Assembly: GCA_000824785.1 (NCBI GenBank)
Contig: CCNB01000034.1
Coordinates: 152,269-216,268 of the forward strand
Length of the DNA: 64,000 nt
Source of the DNA: Mesorhizobium plurifarium
GTDB taxonomy: Bacteria > Pseudomonadota > Alphaproteobacteria > Rhizobiales > Rhizobiaceae
Direction: 5' to 3'
Below the pieces are notes generated by a model that saw only the letters and a list, made by a program, of their open reading frames with translations, was not told the DNA's origin and made no database searches. The position numbers were made by a program, and so were the translations under genes. This document shows, in pieces, positions 51,265 to 63,336 of the stretch (positions are counted from its first letter, which is position 1; every line of letters starts with the position of its first letter).

Positions 51265-52635
51265 TTACGCCCGCCGGGAGACCTGCATCGGCAGGCCGCC
51301 CTGCGGCTGCGTGGTGAGCTTCTGCACTGGCCACGGCCGCGTCTCGGACGTCGCATCGAAGCGGAAGCGCGACAACAGGATCGCCAGCGCGATGATCGCC
51401 TCCTGCATGGCGAAGCTGGCGCCGATGCAGACGCGCGGGCCGGCGCCGAAGGGCAGGTATTGGAAGCGATCGATCCTGTCGCGGTTCTCCGGGTGGAAAC
51501 GCTCCGGCATGAAGGCGTCCGGCCTATCCCAGAGCTTGCGATGGCGATGCACGACCCAGGGCATCACCAGCACGGCGGCGTATTTCGGGATGTCGAGACC
51601 GTTCCAGGTCTCCGGCTCGATCGGCTCGCGGTTGATCGACGGCGCCGGCGGGTAGAGCCTGAGCGCTTCCTCGAACGCGGCGCGGGTAAGCGGCATGGCA
51701 TCCAACCACTTGGTCGGATCGGGCTCACGCGCCAGCACGGCGTCGATCTCCTGCTCGACCTTGTCGCGCTCCCAGGGCGCCTCGGCCAGGCAATAGATCG
51801 TCCAGCCCAGCGCCCGCGCGGTCGTCTCGTGGCCGGCGCCGATGAAGGTGATGATGTTGTCCTCGACCTCGGCGCGGGTCAGCCCGTCCGGCCCCTCGGC
51901 GCGCAGCAGAAGCGTGAGGAAATCCTGCGGCACGCCACCCGGATCGCGCTTCATCCGCTCTTCGCGCATCCTCACCGTGCCGGCGACGATGTCGCGGAAA
52001 TAGGCCATGGTCTTGCGGCCGCGTATGCGGGTGAGGCGCGGCAGCCATTCCGGCGCGCGCAGCAGGTCGAGCGGATCGACGCGGCCCATGGTCTCGAACA
52101 GGCGGTCGATCTCCCTGGCGAAACTGCCCTGCTCGCCGGCGATCTCGCCGGAGAACAGCGTCTCGGCCAGGATGTCATAGGTAAGCAGCGTCATGTCGTG
52201 GGCGACATCGGTCGTACCGCCGGCCTCGTAGCGGGTGACGAACTCCAGCGTGCGCTTCAGCATCGGCTCGGCGAAACCGAAGATGTGGCGCGGTGTGAAC
52301 ACCGGCGCCATCGCCTTGCGCGATCGCTTCCAGACCTCGCCCTCGGCGGTCAGCAGCCCGTCGCGCAGGATCGGGCGCAGGATCAGCTGGCGCACCGTGG
52401 CCATCTTGTAGTTTTTGGCATTGTCGATCAGCACATGGCGGATCAGACCAGGATCGTTGGCGATCACCAGCGGCCCGCCGATGCCGGTCACCGAGATCCA
52501 GGGCTCGTTATAGGTGTGCTCGCCCCACAGCTCGAGCGGATTGCGGTAGACGATGCGCATCATCTCCAGCGTCGAAGGCGGCTTTGTGCGCGGCGTAGGC
52601 GCCGGCGGCACGAAGGGGGCGGGCTTGGTGTCCAT
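51265..52635 (-). CDS. Cytochrome P450
   Basis: A 456-residue P450 monooxygenase. The I-helix oxygen-activating motif is FIGAGHETTAR, the ExxR of the K helix is in AAFEEALRLYPP, the PERF-type motif is FMPERFHPENRD, and the haem cysteine loop is FGAGPRVCIGASFA. No membrane anchor, so it is probably soluble. Length and sequence type are like P450s of the fatty acid or alkane-hydroxylating bacterial groups. ATG 52635 (MDTKPAPF) is chosen; the longer frame crosses the promoter. It is divergent from an FMN reductase gene across 182 bases. Confidence 0.92.
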   Translation of the reverse strand: MDTKPAPFVPPAPTPRTKPPSTLEMMRIVYRNPLELWGEHTYNEPWISVTGIGGPLVIANDPGLIRHVLIDNAKNYKMATVRQLILRPILRDGLLTAEGEVWKRSRKAMAPVFTPRHIFGFAEPMLKRTLEFVTRYEAGGTTDVAHDMTLLTYDILAETLFSGEIAGEQGSFAREIDRLFETMGRVDPLDLLRAPEWLPRLTRIRGRKTMAYFRDIVAGTVRMREERMKRDPGGVPQDFLTLLLRAEGPDGLTRAEVEDNIITFIGAGHETTARALGWTIYCLAEAPWERDKVEQEIDAVLAREPDPTKWLDAMPLTRAAFEEALRLYPPAPSINREPIEPETWNGLDIPKYAAVLVMPWVVHRHRKLWDRPDAFMPERFHPENRDRIDRFQYLPFGAGPRVCIGASFAMQEAIIALAILLSRFRFDATSETRPWPVQKLTTQPQGGLPMQVSRRA

Positions 52636-52817
52636 GAAGCATGCTCCGCTGTCAGCGCCGAATGTAGTGCCCGACGAGACCGGCGTCCATGTGGCCGGAC
52701 GGCAGCGCGCGGTCGCCACATGTCGCCGGAATGTGACCGGAATCAGCCGGTAGCTGCTTGTTGCCGGCGGAACCTTACGTTAGTCACCAACGGATACCGC
52801 CAAGCAAGGAGTTCCCC

Positions 52818-53390
52818 GTGAAGCATCGTCTGGACATCATCATCGGCAGCACGCGGCCAGGACGCGCCGGGCCGATTTTCGGCGAATGGCTGGAAGGCTT
52901 CGCGCGCGAGCACGGCAAGTTCGAGCCGGTGCTGACCGACATCGCGGCGTTCAACCTGCCGATGCTCGACGAGCCGCACCATCCGCGCCTGCGCAAATAC
53001 GAGAACGAGCACACCAAAGCCTGGTCGAAGGCGATCGACGCCGCAGACGCCTTCGTGTTCGTCGCCCCGGAGTATAACTATTTCGTGGCGCCGGGGATCG
53101 TGAACGCGATCGACTATCTGGTCCATGAATGGCGCTACAAGCCGGCCGCGATCTTCAGCTATGGCGGCGTGTCCGGCGGCCTGCGCGCGGCGCAATCGCT
53201 GAAGCCGCTGCTCACCTCCGTCGGCGTCATGCCGATCCCCGAAGGCGTGGCGCTGCCGGCCTATGCGACGCTGCTCGACCAGGACCGCGCCTTTCACCCG
53301 AACGAGCAGGTTCAGGGAGGCGCCAAGACCATGCTCGACGAACTGTCCCGCTGGAGCGAGGCGCTGAAGGCATTGCGGGCCGCCGCATAG
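52818..53390 (+). CDS. NADPH-dependent FMN reductase family protein
   Basis: A 190-residue flavodoxin-fold protein. GSTRPGRAGP near the N-terminus binds FMN phosphate, and APEYNYFVAPGIVNAIDYL is the family motif. The group includes NADPH-dependent FMN reductases and azobenzene/quinone reductases. GTG 52818 follows AAGGA at good spacing. Next to the divergent P450 it could supply reduced flavin, but the family is broad and the pairing is only positional. Confidence 0.87.
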   Translation: MKHRLDIIIGSTRPGRAGPIFGEWLEGFAREHGKFEPVLTDIAAFNLPMLDEPHHPRLRKYENEHTKAWSKAIDAADAFVFVAPEYNYFVAPGIVNAIDYLVHEWRYKPAAIFSYGGVSGGLRAAQSLKPLLTSVGVMPIPEGVALPAYATLLDQDRAFHPNEQVQGGAKTMLDELSRWSEALKALRAAA

Positions 53391-53630
53391 GCACGGAATC
53401 CTCCTCGACTGCACTTGCGAGGCCGCGTTTCGGCGCGGCTTTCGCGATCGAATCCCCGGCTCAACAGGCCAGCATCCCCAGCCGGCGTGCAAAGACCGCT
53501 CGCCAAGCCGGCAAAATGGCCGCAAACCTTGGAAAAGCAACCGTTTGCGCCTATATCTAGGACATCAAAACGGCGCGATTCGCGGCCATTTTTCCGCGCC
53601 GGACCATCGACATCAATCAGACAGGTATTC

Positions 53631-56102
<2,472 letters not shown>

Positions 56103-56130
56103 GCGCGGCCTGGCCGACAGTTTCCGCAAA

Positions 56131-56161
56131 TAAAAAAGCCCGCATCGAGCGGGCTTTTTTA
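56131..56161. terminator. Bidirectional rho-independent terminator between gyrB and pntB
   Basis: TAAAAAAGCCCGC, loop ATCGA, GCGGGCTTTTTTA. The A-run and T-run on opposite sides serve both the rightward gyrB and the leftward pntB transcripts. Confidence 0.95.
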
Positions 56162-56181
56162 TTGCAGGAACCGGGGCTGGA

Positions 56182-57579
56182 TCAGTGGTCCATCGCCTTG
56201 ACGATTTCCTCGGTCATCTTCTTGGCGTCGCCGAGCAGCATCATGGTGCCGTCCTTGTAGAACAGCGTGTTGTCGATGCCGGCATAGCCTGAGCCGAGCG
56301 AGCGCTTGACGAAGAGGCAGGTGCGGGCCTTGTCGACGTCGAGGATCGGCATGCCGTAGATCGGCGAGGACTTGTCGTCGCGCGCGGACGGGTTGGTGAC
56401 GTCGTTGGCGCCGATGACATAGGCGACGTCGGCCTGCGCGAATTCGGAGTTGATGTCCTCGAGCTCGAACACTTCATCGTAAGGGACGTTCGCCTCCGCC
56501 AAAAGGACGTTCATGTGGCCGGGCATGCGGCCGGCGACCGGATGGATGGCGTATTTCACCTCGACGCCGTTGGCCTTGAGCTTGTCGGCCATCTCACGTA
56601 GCGCATGCTGCGCCTGGGCGACCGCCATGCCGTAGCCTGGCACGATGATGACCTTCTGCGCGTTCATCATCAGGTAAGCGGCGTCGTCGGCCGAACCCTG
56701 CTTGACGGTGCGCTCGATGCCGTCGTCGCTTGCCGCGGCCGTCTCGCCCCCGAAGCCGCCGAGAATGACCGAGATGAACGAGCGGTTCATGCCCTTGCAC
56801 ATGATATAGGACAGGATCGCACCCGACGAGCCGACCAGCGCGCCGGTGATGATCAGCGCCAGATTGCCGAGGGTGAAGCCAAGCGCCGCCGCCGCCCAGC
56901 CCGAGTAGGAATTCAGCATCGACACCACGACCGGCATGTCGGCGCCGCCGATCGGGATGATCAAGAGCACGCCCAGCACCAGCGAGGCGGCGACGATCAA
57001 CCAGAAGATAAGCTTGGATTCGGTGGCGACCAGAAGCACGATCAGCACCACCAGGGCGACGCCGAGGACGATGTTGATGAGGTGGCGGCCGCCGATCATG
57101 ATCGGCTTGCCGGACATGCGGCCGTCGAGCTTCAGAAAGGCGATGACCGAGCCGGTGAAGGTGATGGCGCCGATGGCCACGCCCAAGCTCATCTCGACCA
57201 GCGCCTGGGCATGGATGTCGCCCGCCGTGCCGATGCCGAAGCTTTCCGGTGCGTAGATCGCGGCGGCCGCGACCATGACCGCGGCGAAGCCGACGAGCGA
57301 GTGGAAGGCGGCGACGAGCTGCGGCATCGAGGTCATGGCGATGCGGCGCGCGGTGACCGCGCCGATGCCGCCGCCGATGGCGAGACCGAGCACGATCAGG
57401 CCGAAGCGGCCGGCCGACGGGGTTGCCAGCGCCAGCGTGGTGACGATGGCGATGCCCATGCCGATCATGCCGTAAAGATTGCCCTGGCGGCTGGTGGTCG
57501 GATGCGAGAGCCCGCGCAGCGCCAGGATGAACAGGATGCCGGAGACGAGATAGAGGAAGGAAGCGAGATTGACGGTCAC
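56182..57579 (-). CDS. pntB: NAD(P) transhydrogenase subunit beta
   Basis: A 465-residue proton-translocating transhydrogenase beta subunit. The N-terminal half holds about nine membrane spans (LYLVSGILFILALRGLS onward) and the C-terminal NADP(H)-binding domain has VIIVPGYGMAVAQAQHA, HPVAGRMPGHMNVLLAEA, DINSEFAQADVAYVIGANDV and RSLGSGYAGI. It couples hydride transfer from NADH to NADP+ with proton entry. Start is GTG 57579, one base from the stop of the previous gene. Confidence 0.96.
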   Translation of the reverse strand: MTVNLASFLYLVSGILFILALRGLSHPTTSRQGNLYGMIGMGIAIVTTLALATPSAGRFGLIVLGLAIGGGIGAVTARRIAMTSMPQLVAAFHSLVGFAAVMVAAAAIYAPESFGIGTAGDIHAQALVEMSLGVAIGAITFTGSVIAFLKLDGRMSGKPIMIGGRHLINIVLGVALVVLIVLLVATESKLIFWLIVAASLVLGVLLIIPIGGADMPVVVSMLNSYSGWAAAALGFTLGNLALIITGALVGSSGAILSYIMCKGMNRSFISVILGGFGGETAAASDDGIERTVKQGSADDAAYLMMNAQKVIIVPGYGMAVAQAQHALREMADKLKANGVEVKYAIHPVAGRMPGHMNVLLAEANVPYDEVFELEDINSEFAQADVAYVIGANDVTNPSARDDKSSPIYGMPILDVDKARTCLFVKRSLGSGYAGIDNTLFYKDGTMMLLGDAKKMTEEIVKAMDH

Positions 57580-57580
57580 G

Positions 57581-58006
57581 TCACTTTTCCTTCTTCTTGT
57601 ACATGGCGAGCATGCGCTGGGTCACCAGGAAGCCGCCGAAGATGTTGACCGAGACCAGCACCAGGGCGACGAAGCCGAAGCCCGCGGCAAGGCCGGAAGC
57701 GGCGATGCCGACGGCAAGCAATGCGCCGACGACGATCACGGAAGAGATTGCGTTGGTGACGGCCATCAGCGGCGTGTGCAGCGCCGGCGTCACCGACCAG
57801 ACGACATAGTAGCCGACGAAGATCGCCAGCACGAAGATGGCAAAGCGGAAGACGAAGGGATCGACGGCTCCGCCCGAAAGCGCGTGCGCGGCGCCGCCGG
57901 CGGCATCGGCCGCGCCCGGCGCGTTGTTGGCGAGATCCTGCACCGCGAGCCGCACGGCGGCGGTCGCCTGATCGAGCTGATCGAGAGCTTTCTGCAAGGC
58001 GTCCAT
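57581..58006 (-). CDS. NAD(P) transhydrogenase subunit alpha part 2 (PntAA2-type, membrane)
   Basis: A 141-residue subunit with about three spans (FAIFVLAIFVGYYVVWSV onward to VALVLVSVNIFGGFLV) carrying the family stretch SVTPALHTPLMAVTNAISS. In alphaproteobacteria the alpha subunit is split in two, and this is the membrane part. ATG 58006 overlaps the upstream stop (TGATG); GTG 58009 one codon earlier is an alternative. Confidence 0.94.
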   Translation of the reverse strand: MDALQKALDQLDQATAAVRLAVQDLANNAPGAADAAGGAAHALSGGAVDPFVFRFAIFVLAIFVGYYVVWSVTPALHTPLMAVTNAISSVIVVGALLAVGIAASGLAAGFGFVALVLVSVNIFGGFLVTQRMLAMYKKKEK

Positions 58007-59259
58007 CACGCGGTCCCCTTAGGCTTGGCTGCGGACTTCTTCTTTGCCGCCGGCTTCGCGTCGGCGGCATCGGCAACCATGGTCGTCGCCGGAATGGCCG
58101 CCGGCTCGGTGCGCGGCTCTTCCGCCGCCTTGGCGAAGGCAGGATGCACCACCTTGCCGCCATCGGTCAGCATCGTCGCCTTGACCAGCTCGTCGTCGCG
58201 CTTGATGGCGAGCGTCTTGGTCGTCTTGTCGACCATCGTCTCAAGGAAGGCGTAGAGGTTCTTGGCATAGAGCAGCGAGGCGGATGCCGCGACACGACCC
58301 GGCACGTTGAGATGGCCGACGATCTTGACGCCGTTCTCGGTGGTCACGACCTTACCCGGCACCGCGCCCTCGACATTGCCGCCGCGCTCGACCGCAAGGT
58401 CGACGATCACCGAACCCGGCTTCATCGAGGCGACCATGGCCGCGGACACCAGCTTCGGCGCCGGGCGGCCGGGGATCAGCGCGGTGGTGATGACGATGTC
58501 CTGCTTGGCGATGTGCTCGGCAGTCAACGCTGCCTGCTTGGCCTGATATTCCTTCGACATTTCCTTGGCGTAGCCGCCGGCCGTCTCGGCGGCCTTGAAC
58601 TCCTCGTCCTCGACCGCCAGGAACTTGGCGCCGAGCGACTGCACCTGCTCTTTCACTGCCGGGCGCACGTCGGTGGCGGTGACGATCGCGCCGAGGCGGC
58701 GCGCGGTGGCGATCGCCTGCAGGCCGGCGACGCCGACGCCCATGATGAAGGTCTTGGCGGCCGGCACCGTGCCCGCGGCGGTCATCATCATCGGCAGCGC
58801 GCGGTCATATTCGCCCGCCGCGTCGATCACGGCCTGGTAGCCGGCGAGATTGGCTTGCGACGACAGCACGTCCATGACCTGCGCGCGGGTGATGCGCGGC
58901 ATGAACTCCATGGAAAAGGCGGTGATCCCGGCCTTGGCCATCGCCGCCACCGCCGCATCGTTGCCGTAGGGGTCCATGATGGCGATGACGGCGGCGCCCG
59001 ACTTGTAGCCCTTCAGCTCGGCATCCGTCGGACGGCGCACTTTCAGCACGACATCGGCCTTTTTGGCGTCGGCCGCCGCCCCGATCGCGCCGCCGGCAGC
59101 GGTGAAATCCTGGTCGGGGATGCGGGAGCCGAGGCCGGCGCCCTTCTCGACGATCACGTCGAAGCCTAGACCCGCCAGACGCTTGACCGTCTCCGGCGAG
59201 GCCGCGACGCGCGGCTCGTTCGGGTCAACCTCACGAGGGATGAATACGATTTGTCCCAC
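58006..59259 (-). CDS. NAD(P) transhydrogenase subunit alpha part 1 (NAD-binding)
   Basis: A 417-residue soluble NAD(H)-binding subunit. Seen are GQIVFIPREVDPNEPRVAAS at the N-terminus, SMEFMPRITRAQVMDVLSSQ, KTFIMGVGVAGLQAIATAR with the glycine-rich NAD loop, TDVRPAVKEQVQSLGA and IPGRPAPKLV. The C-terminus has a Lys/Ala-rich tail (KPAAKKKSAAKPKG), which is unusual for the short split form. Start is GTG 59259 with AAGGA upstream; the longer frame is rejected. First gene of the split transhydrogenase operon. Confidence 0.95.
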   Translation of the reverse strand: MGQIVFIPREVDPNEPRVAASPETVKRLAGLGFDVIVEKGAGLGSRIPDQDFTAAGGAIGAAADAKKADVVLKVRRPTDAELKGYKSGAAVIAIMDPYGNDAAVAAMAKAGITAFSMEFMPRITRAQVMDVLSSQANLAGYQAVIDAAGEYDRALPMMMTAAGTVPAAKTFIMGVGVAGLQAIATARRLGAIVTATDVRPAVKEQVQSLGAKFLAVEDEEFKAAETAGGYAKEMSKEYQAKQAALTAEHIAKQDIVITTALIPGRPAPKLVSAAMVASMKPGSVIVDLAVERGGNVEGAVPGKVVTTENGVKIVGHLNVPGRVAASASLLYAKNLYAFLETMVDKTTKTLAIKRDDELVKATMLTDGGKVVHPAFAKAAEEPRTEPAAIPATTMVADAADAKPAAKKKSAAKPKGTA

Positions 59260-59345
59260 CGGATGATCCTTTCGGCTGGAACCTTGATTGCGCAAAGCGT
59301 CAGCCGGGACGTCCGGTGACGTCAAGTGCAATTGGCTTGGGAAAT

Positions 59346-59570
59346 CTACCGCAGAATGAGGGCGCCGACGGCCATGATCAAGATGAACAGGATGGTCCCC
59401 GAGAAGAAGCCGCCGACGAAGAAGCCGAAGGCCATCGCAATAAGAATGGCGGCACACACCAGCGAGCCGTATTTGGCCAGGCCGAGAAAGGCCTTGTACG
59501 TACGGTCGTGCTCGGCATAGTCCATCTGCGCGCCAAGCTCGACAGGACCGGTCGGCGAGTGATCTGCCAT
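59346..59570 (-). CDS. aa3-type cytochrome c oxidase subunit IV
   Basis: A 74-residue protein with one or two hydrophobic spans (AAILIAMAFGFFVGGFFSG; TILFILIMAVGALIL) following MDYAEHDRTYKAFLGLAKYG, the typical bacterial subunit IV motif. It is a small accessory subunit of aa3 oxidase in the inner membrane. AGGGG 7 bases before ATG 59570 fixes the start. Its place just upstream of pntA is a conserved alphaproteobacterial arrangement. Confidence 0.92.
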   Translation of the reverse strand: MADHSPTGPVELGAQMDYAEHDRTYKAFLGLAKYGSLVCAAILIAMAFGFFVGGFFSGTILFILIMAVGALILR

Positions 59571-59719
59571 GGAAGTACCCCTTCGAAAATGCCTGTGAGG
59601 CACATAGCGAAAAGGCGAACCAAGAGCAATGGCGCTATTGCCGCACGGCCTGCGACAACAGCCTCAAACGAAAGTTGAAATTGAACGCCATGCCTTCGTC
59701 CGCGCCGCGAGGGGGGATT

Positions 59720-59869
59720 TCAGCCGGCGAGATGGGGAAAAAGGCCGAGCAGGCCGACGACGATCAGATAAAGCGCGACGATGTAGTTGAGGAGCCGCGG
59801 CATCACCAGGATCAGCACCCCGGCGATCAGCGAGATCAGCGGCGTCAGCGCGAGCGAGTGGATGGTCAT
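59720..59869 (-). CDS. DUF3096 family small membrane protein
   Basis: A 49-residue protein, almost all membrane: TPLISLIAGVLILVMPRLLN and IVALYLIVVGLLGLFPH. These two spans separated by a short loop are the DUF3096 pattern. GAGGA lies 7 bases before ATG 59869, better than the ATG at 59902. Role unknown. It stands alone between the cox IV and FeeM-type genes. Confidence 0.85.
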   Translation of the reverse strand: MTIHSLALTPLISLIAGVLILVMPRLLNYIVALYLIVVGLLGLFPHLAG

Positions 59870-59955
59870 GCGGAGATCCTCTTCGCGTTGCTCCAAGGTC
59901 ATTCGACCACCTCAACGCGAATGGCGTGAAAAAGCTCCGCCGGCCCAGCGAAGCG

Positions 59956-60735
59956 TCAGGCCGCCTCGTGATAATATTTGGCCGTCGGCAGGATGGTCAG
60001 CGGCGCAAGCTCCCCGGCACTGGGCACCTCGAACAGCATGCGCTGCTCCATCGGCGTGGAGCGGAAGAAGGGGAAGCGCGAGAAAGACCGCTGACGGATG
60101 GCCGCGACATTGGCGCGATAAAGCACTACCTGGTAGTTTAGCCCCGGATAATCACGTATCTCACCGATCTGCTCGGAGCAATAGATGCGGCGGTAAAAGC
60201 CGGCATGCTCAGGCCGAATGGTCGAAAGACAATAGGGCGCTTCAAAATAGAAGCATGCCATGCCGGCGAGCCTCAGCGTCAGATAGGGAATCAGCGGATA
60301 AACACGCGACCACTCCGGGTCGGCCGCAAAACGGCTCGGGTCAACGAAATGCGCACCCGCCGCCAGCATCGGACGCAGTATGTCGCCGTAGACCATCGTC
60401 GATGGTGACTGCGGCGTAGCGCTGCTGGCGTGATGTATACGCAGCGTGCTGACCAGCGTGCCGTCGATGTAGATGCCGAACTTGGAACAATTGGCCGCTT
60501 CGTCGAGGTCATCATGGACGATGTGGCTGGGATTTTCCGGAACCATATCGCTCAGGCGGTAGGACTTATAGCGTAACCTGTAGATATCCTCGAGATCTTC
60601 GCCCTTGTCGCATCGGCGATACTCGGTGCGCTCCAGCATTTCGTATACGTGGCGAGCGAAATTCGACGCGTGATCTGGCGCATCTACTCCATCCGCGCCC
60701 GCCCTTTGACGAAGCGCCATCAACTGCGCACTCAT
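59956..60735 (-). CDS. N-acyl amino acid synthase FeeM-domain protein (autoinducer-synthase-like)
   Basis: A 259-residue protein of the GNAT-related superfamily that includes acyl homoserine lactone synthases and FeeM-type long-chain N-acyl amino acid synthases. The N-terminal helical part is followed by YRLRYKSY, the D/E-rich DDLDEAANCSKFGIYIDG, and LVSTLRIHHAS, equivalent to the conserved strand-and-arginine core; FVDPSRFAADPEW is a second conserved stretch. It may make a membrane-active acyl amino acid or signalling lipid. Flanked by a GGDEF-EAL gene on the same strand with 145 bases between. Product is not predictable. Confidence 0.85.
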   Translation of the reverse strand: MSAQLMALRQRAGADGVDAPDHASNFARHVYEMLERTEYRRCDKGEDLEDIYRLRYKSYRLSDMVPENPSHIVHDDLDEAANCSKFGIYIDGTLVSTLRIHHASSATPQSPSTMVYGDILRPMLAAGAHFVDPSRFAADPEWSRVYPLIPYLTLRLAGMACFYFEAPYCLSTIRPEHAGFYRRIYCSEQIGEIRDYPGLNYQVVLYRANVAAIRQRSFSRFPFFRSTPMEQRMLFEVPSAGELAPLTILPTAKYYHEAA

Positions 60736-60880
60736 TTACTGACCTCGTAACCAGCCGCATCGCAACCGTACGTCAAGGCCACCAGATGTAAAGATGAAAA
60801 TCGGATCGAGGTTGTTTACCGAGCGTTAAGGTTAATAATCGGTAAAATTGTACTAAAAAGCCGCACGTTGCGGGCAGAAT

Positions 60881-63193
60881 TTAACGCCGAGCCGCCTTCT
60901 CCACTGTCTTGATTTCCTCGGCGAAAGGCCAGACGGTGTTTGACATCGTCTCGATACCGGAGGCAGTCAGCGCCGAACCGAACAAGAAGCCTTGTACCAG
61001 ATCCGGGTTGACCTCCAGCGCAAGGATCTTGAGTTGCTCAAAGGTCTCCACGCCTTCGACAGTCACTGACAGGCCAAGTGGCCGGGACATATTGATGATG
61101 CCTCGCAACAGCTCCAGAGAGCGGCGGTTCTGGGTGACGTCTATCAGGAAAGAGCGGTCGATCTTAATCTTGTCGAGCGGCAGCTTGTGAAGATAGCTGA
61201 GGCTCGAATAGCCGGTGCCAAAGTCGTCGAGCGCTATGCGCACGCCGAGTTGCTTCAATTCCTCGAGATATTGCCTGGTCAGCGACTTGTCATCGAGCAG
61301 CGCGGTCTCGGTAACCTCGATTTCGAGGCGTCCCGGCGCAAGTCCCGATGCCGCCAGCGCTTCGCGTACCTTCTGGACCACGTCACGGTTGCGGAAATCC
61401 TTTGCCGAGAGATTGACAGAAACGCTGGTCTGCGCCGGCCATTTGGCGCACTCCGCGCAGGCCGCATGCAGCACGAAAGTGCTGATGTCGGAGATGATGC
61501 CCATCTCCTCGGCCAACGGAATGAAGACACTGGGTGAGATCGGACCGAGATCGGGATGGTCCCAACGACAGAGCGCCTCGCAACTGGCGATGCGCATGGT
61601 GCTGACGGCCACGATGGGCTGATAGACCACGCGCAAATCCCTGGCCTGCACGGCATTGCGCAGATCGGCCTTCATCAACTGACGATTGCGGAAAGCGGCA
61701 TCCATGGCCGCCTCGAACAGCCGCCAGCTGTTCTTGCCGAGCTCCTTGGCCTTGTAGAGGGCAAGGTCAGCCTTGACGATCATGGCGTCCGCGTCGGTGT
61801 CCCTGACCTTGGAAAGCACCGCGCCGCCGCTGGCCTGGATGCGCAAGCCGTGGCCGGCGACGTCCACCTCGCCCTGCAGGTCCGCGAAGATCTGGTCGAG
61901 CAGGGTGCTGAGGTGGCTCTCGTCCTCGACGCGGTCGAAGAAGACCATGAACTCGTCGCCGCCGAAGCGGCTGACGGTGATGCCGGGTCCGGCAATCGCG
62001 GCGAGGCGCTCGGCCACGGCATAGATCAACCCGTCGCCGACCGGATGACCGAGCGTGTCGTTGACGCTCTTGAAGTCGTCGAGATCGAGCACCGCGAGGC
62101 CGCAGAGCCGGTCCTGGTCGCCGGAGGCCATGGCCTCGCCGACCAGCTCGTGGAAATAGGCGCGGTTGGGCAGGCCGGTCAGGTTGTCGTAGCGCGCCAT
62201 GAAGCGGATCTTTTCCTCCGCCTCGACGCGCGCCGTCACATCCTCGAAGGTGATGACGCCCAGTTCCTGGCTGCCTTCGCGGGCCGAGAATTCGTAGTGC
62301 TGGCCGTTGGCGAGGGAAACCAGCACCTTGCGGTCGCGGCCTTCGCGCAGGGCGCGCGTCAGCTGCGCCTCGATGTAGCGGCAGTCTTTCGGCGCCAGCA
62401 TGCCGCCGGCGACGCCGCGCATCAGAAGACCGTGGATCGACCGGCCGAGCAGCGAGTCGGCCGACTTCAGCGACATCAAATGGGCGGCCTCGGCATTGGC
62501 CACCGCGACGCGCCCATCCGGGCCGAGCATGACTAGGCCATGCGACATGGTATTGAGTGCCCGGTTGAAGCGCTGGGCGAGGCGGTTGGCCTTCTTCTCT
62601 TCCGACAAGGCCGCAAAAAGCACCTCGCGGACAAGATCCGCGAAGCGCTTGATTGCGAACAGGAACGGCACCGACAAAAGGCCGAGGATGAAATGGTAGG
62701 GGTCGGCGCGTAAGATGAAGCCCAGTGAGATCGGCCAAGTCATGGTCATGATGAAGATCATCACCATCCTGGGCGAGCCGTAGTTGCGACCAGCGATCGA
62801 GGTGGCGGAGGCTAATGTCACACAAACGGCCGCGATTTCGGCGAAGTTGTCGTGCGCCAGATAGATGCCGACAAAGCAAAAGGCACCCAGCATGAATCCA
62901 TGCATGGAACCGTACAGAATGTAATCGTTCTCGCGGCGACGTGCCTCCTCCCAGTTCGCTGGTGACGGCGCGTTGCGGTACTTCCTGATGTTGCGCAGGC
63001 GCAGGAATGCAACTGTTAGCAGTCCAGCTGCAACAGCTATGTAGGTTGGGTCCTTTGTCTTCCAGTAGACCAGGACGACCAGCAATGTCTGCGCGAAGAA
63101 ACCGATGGAAAGCGTCAGGCCGTCGCGAAACAAGGTTTCCACGAACGGGATGTAGACGTCGACCGGGATCTCGCTCTTTTTTCTCAGTTTCAC
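60881..63193 (-). CDS. Membrane GGDEF-EAL protein with PAS domain, c-di-GMP metabolism
   Basis: About 770 residues. The N-terminal region has four or five spans (residues about 20-190), then a PAS domain (about 215-330), a GGDEF domain with intact SRFGGDEFMVF, and an EAL domain with intact CEALCRW, a NLSAKDF segment and DDFGTGYSSLSYL. Both cyclase and phosphodiesterase motifs are whole, so it may make or degrade c-di-GMP depending on membrane or PAS input. The start is uncertain: GTG 63193 (VKLRKK) with GGGA upstream, or TTG 63220. Confidence 0.92.
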   Translation of the reverse strand: MKLRKKSEIPVDVYIPFVETLFRDGLTLSIGFFAQTLLVVLVYWKTKDPTYIAVAAGLLTVAFLRLRNIRKYRNAPSPANWEEARRRENDYILYGSMHGFMLGAFCFVGIYLAHDNFAEIAAVCVTLASATSIAGRNYGSPRMVMIFIMTMTWPISLGFILRADPYHFILGLLSVPFLFAIKRFADLVREVLFAALSEEKKANRLAQRFNRALNTMSHGLVMLGPDGRVAVANAEAAHLMSLKSADSLLGRSIHGLLMRGVAGGMLAPKDCRYIEAQLTRALREGRDRKVLVSLANGQHYEFSAREGSQELGVITFEDVTARVEAEEKIRFMARYDNLTGLPNRAYFHELVGEAMASGDQDRLCGLAVLDLDDFKSVNDTLGHPVGDGLIYAVAERLAAIAGPGITVSRFGGDEFMVFFDRVEDESHLSTLLDQIFADLQGEVDVAGHGLRIQASGGAVLSKVRDTDADAMIVKADLALYKAKELGKNSWRLFEAAMDAAFRNRQLMKADLRNAVQARDLRVVYQPIVAVSTMRIASCEALCRWDHPDLGPISPSVFIPLAEEMGIISDISTFVLHAACAECAKWPAQTSVSVNLSAKDFRNRDVVQKVREALAASGLAPGRLEIEVTETALLDDKSLTRQYLEELKQLGVRIALDDFGTGYSSLSYLHKLPLDKIKIDRSFLIDVTQNRRSLELLRGIINMSRPLGLSVTVEGVETFEQLKILALEVNPDLVQGFLFGSALTASGIETMSNTVWPFAEEIKTVEKAARR

Positions 63194-63336
63194 GCCTGAA
63201 TCCCAATCATTGGGAGCCAAGCAGTGTCATATTCGCCTTAAGAAAGCTTTAGAGAGAGCTTTCGGGCCTTCCAGCCAAGTCGATTGACGTTGCGGAAGCT
63301 GATGAAACGCTCGTTCAGGTAAACAAGGCGTATCGA

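Noticed and set aside
53391..53630. Chromosome origin next to gyrB
   Set aside because: gyrB can sit near oriC in some bacteria, but no DnaA-box cluster or dnaA/dnaN/recF neighbour is present here.
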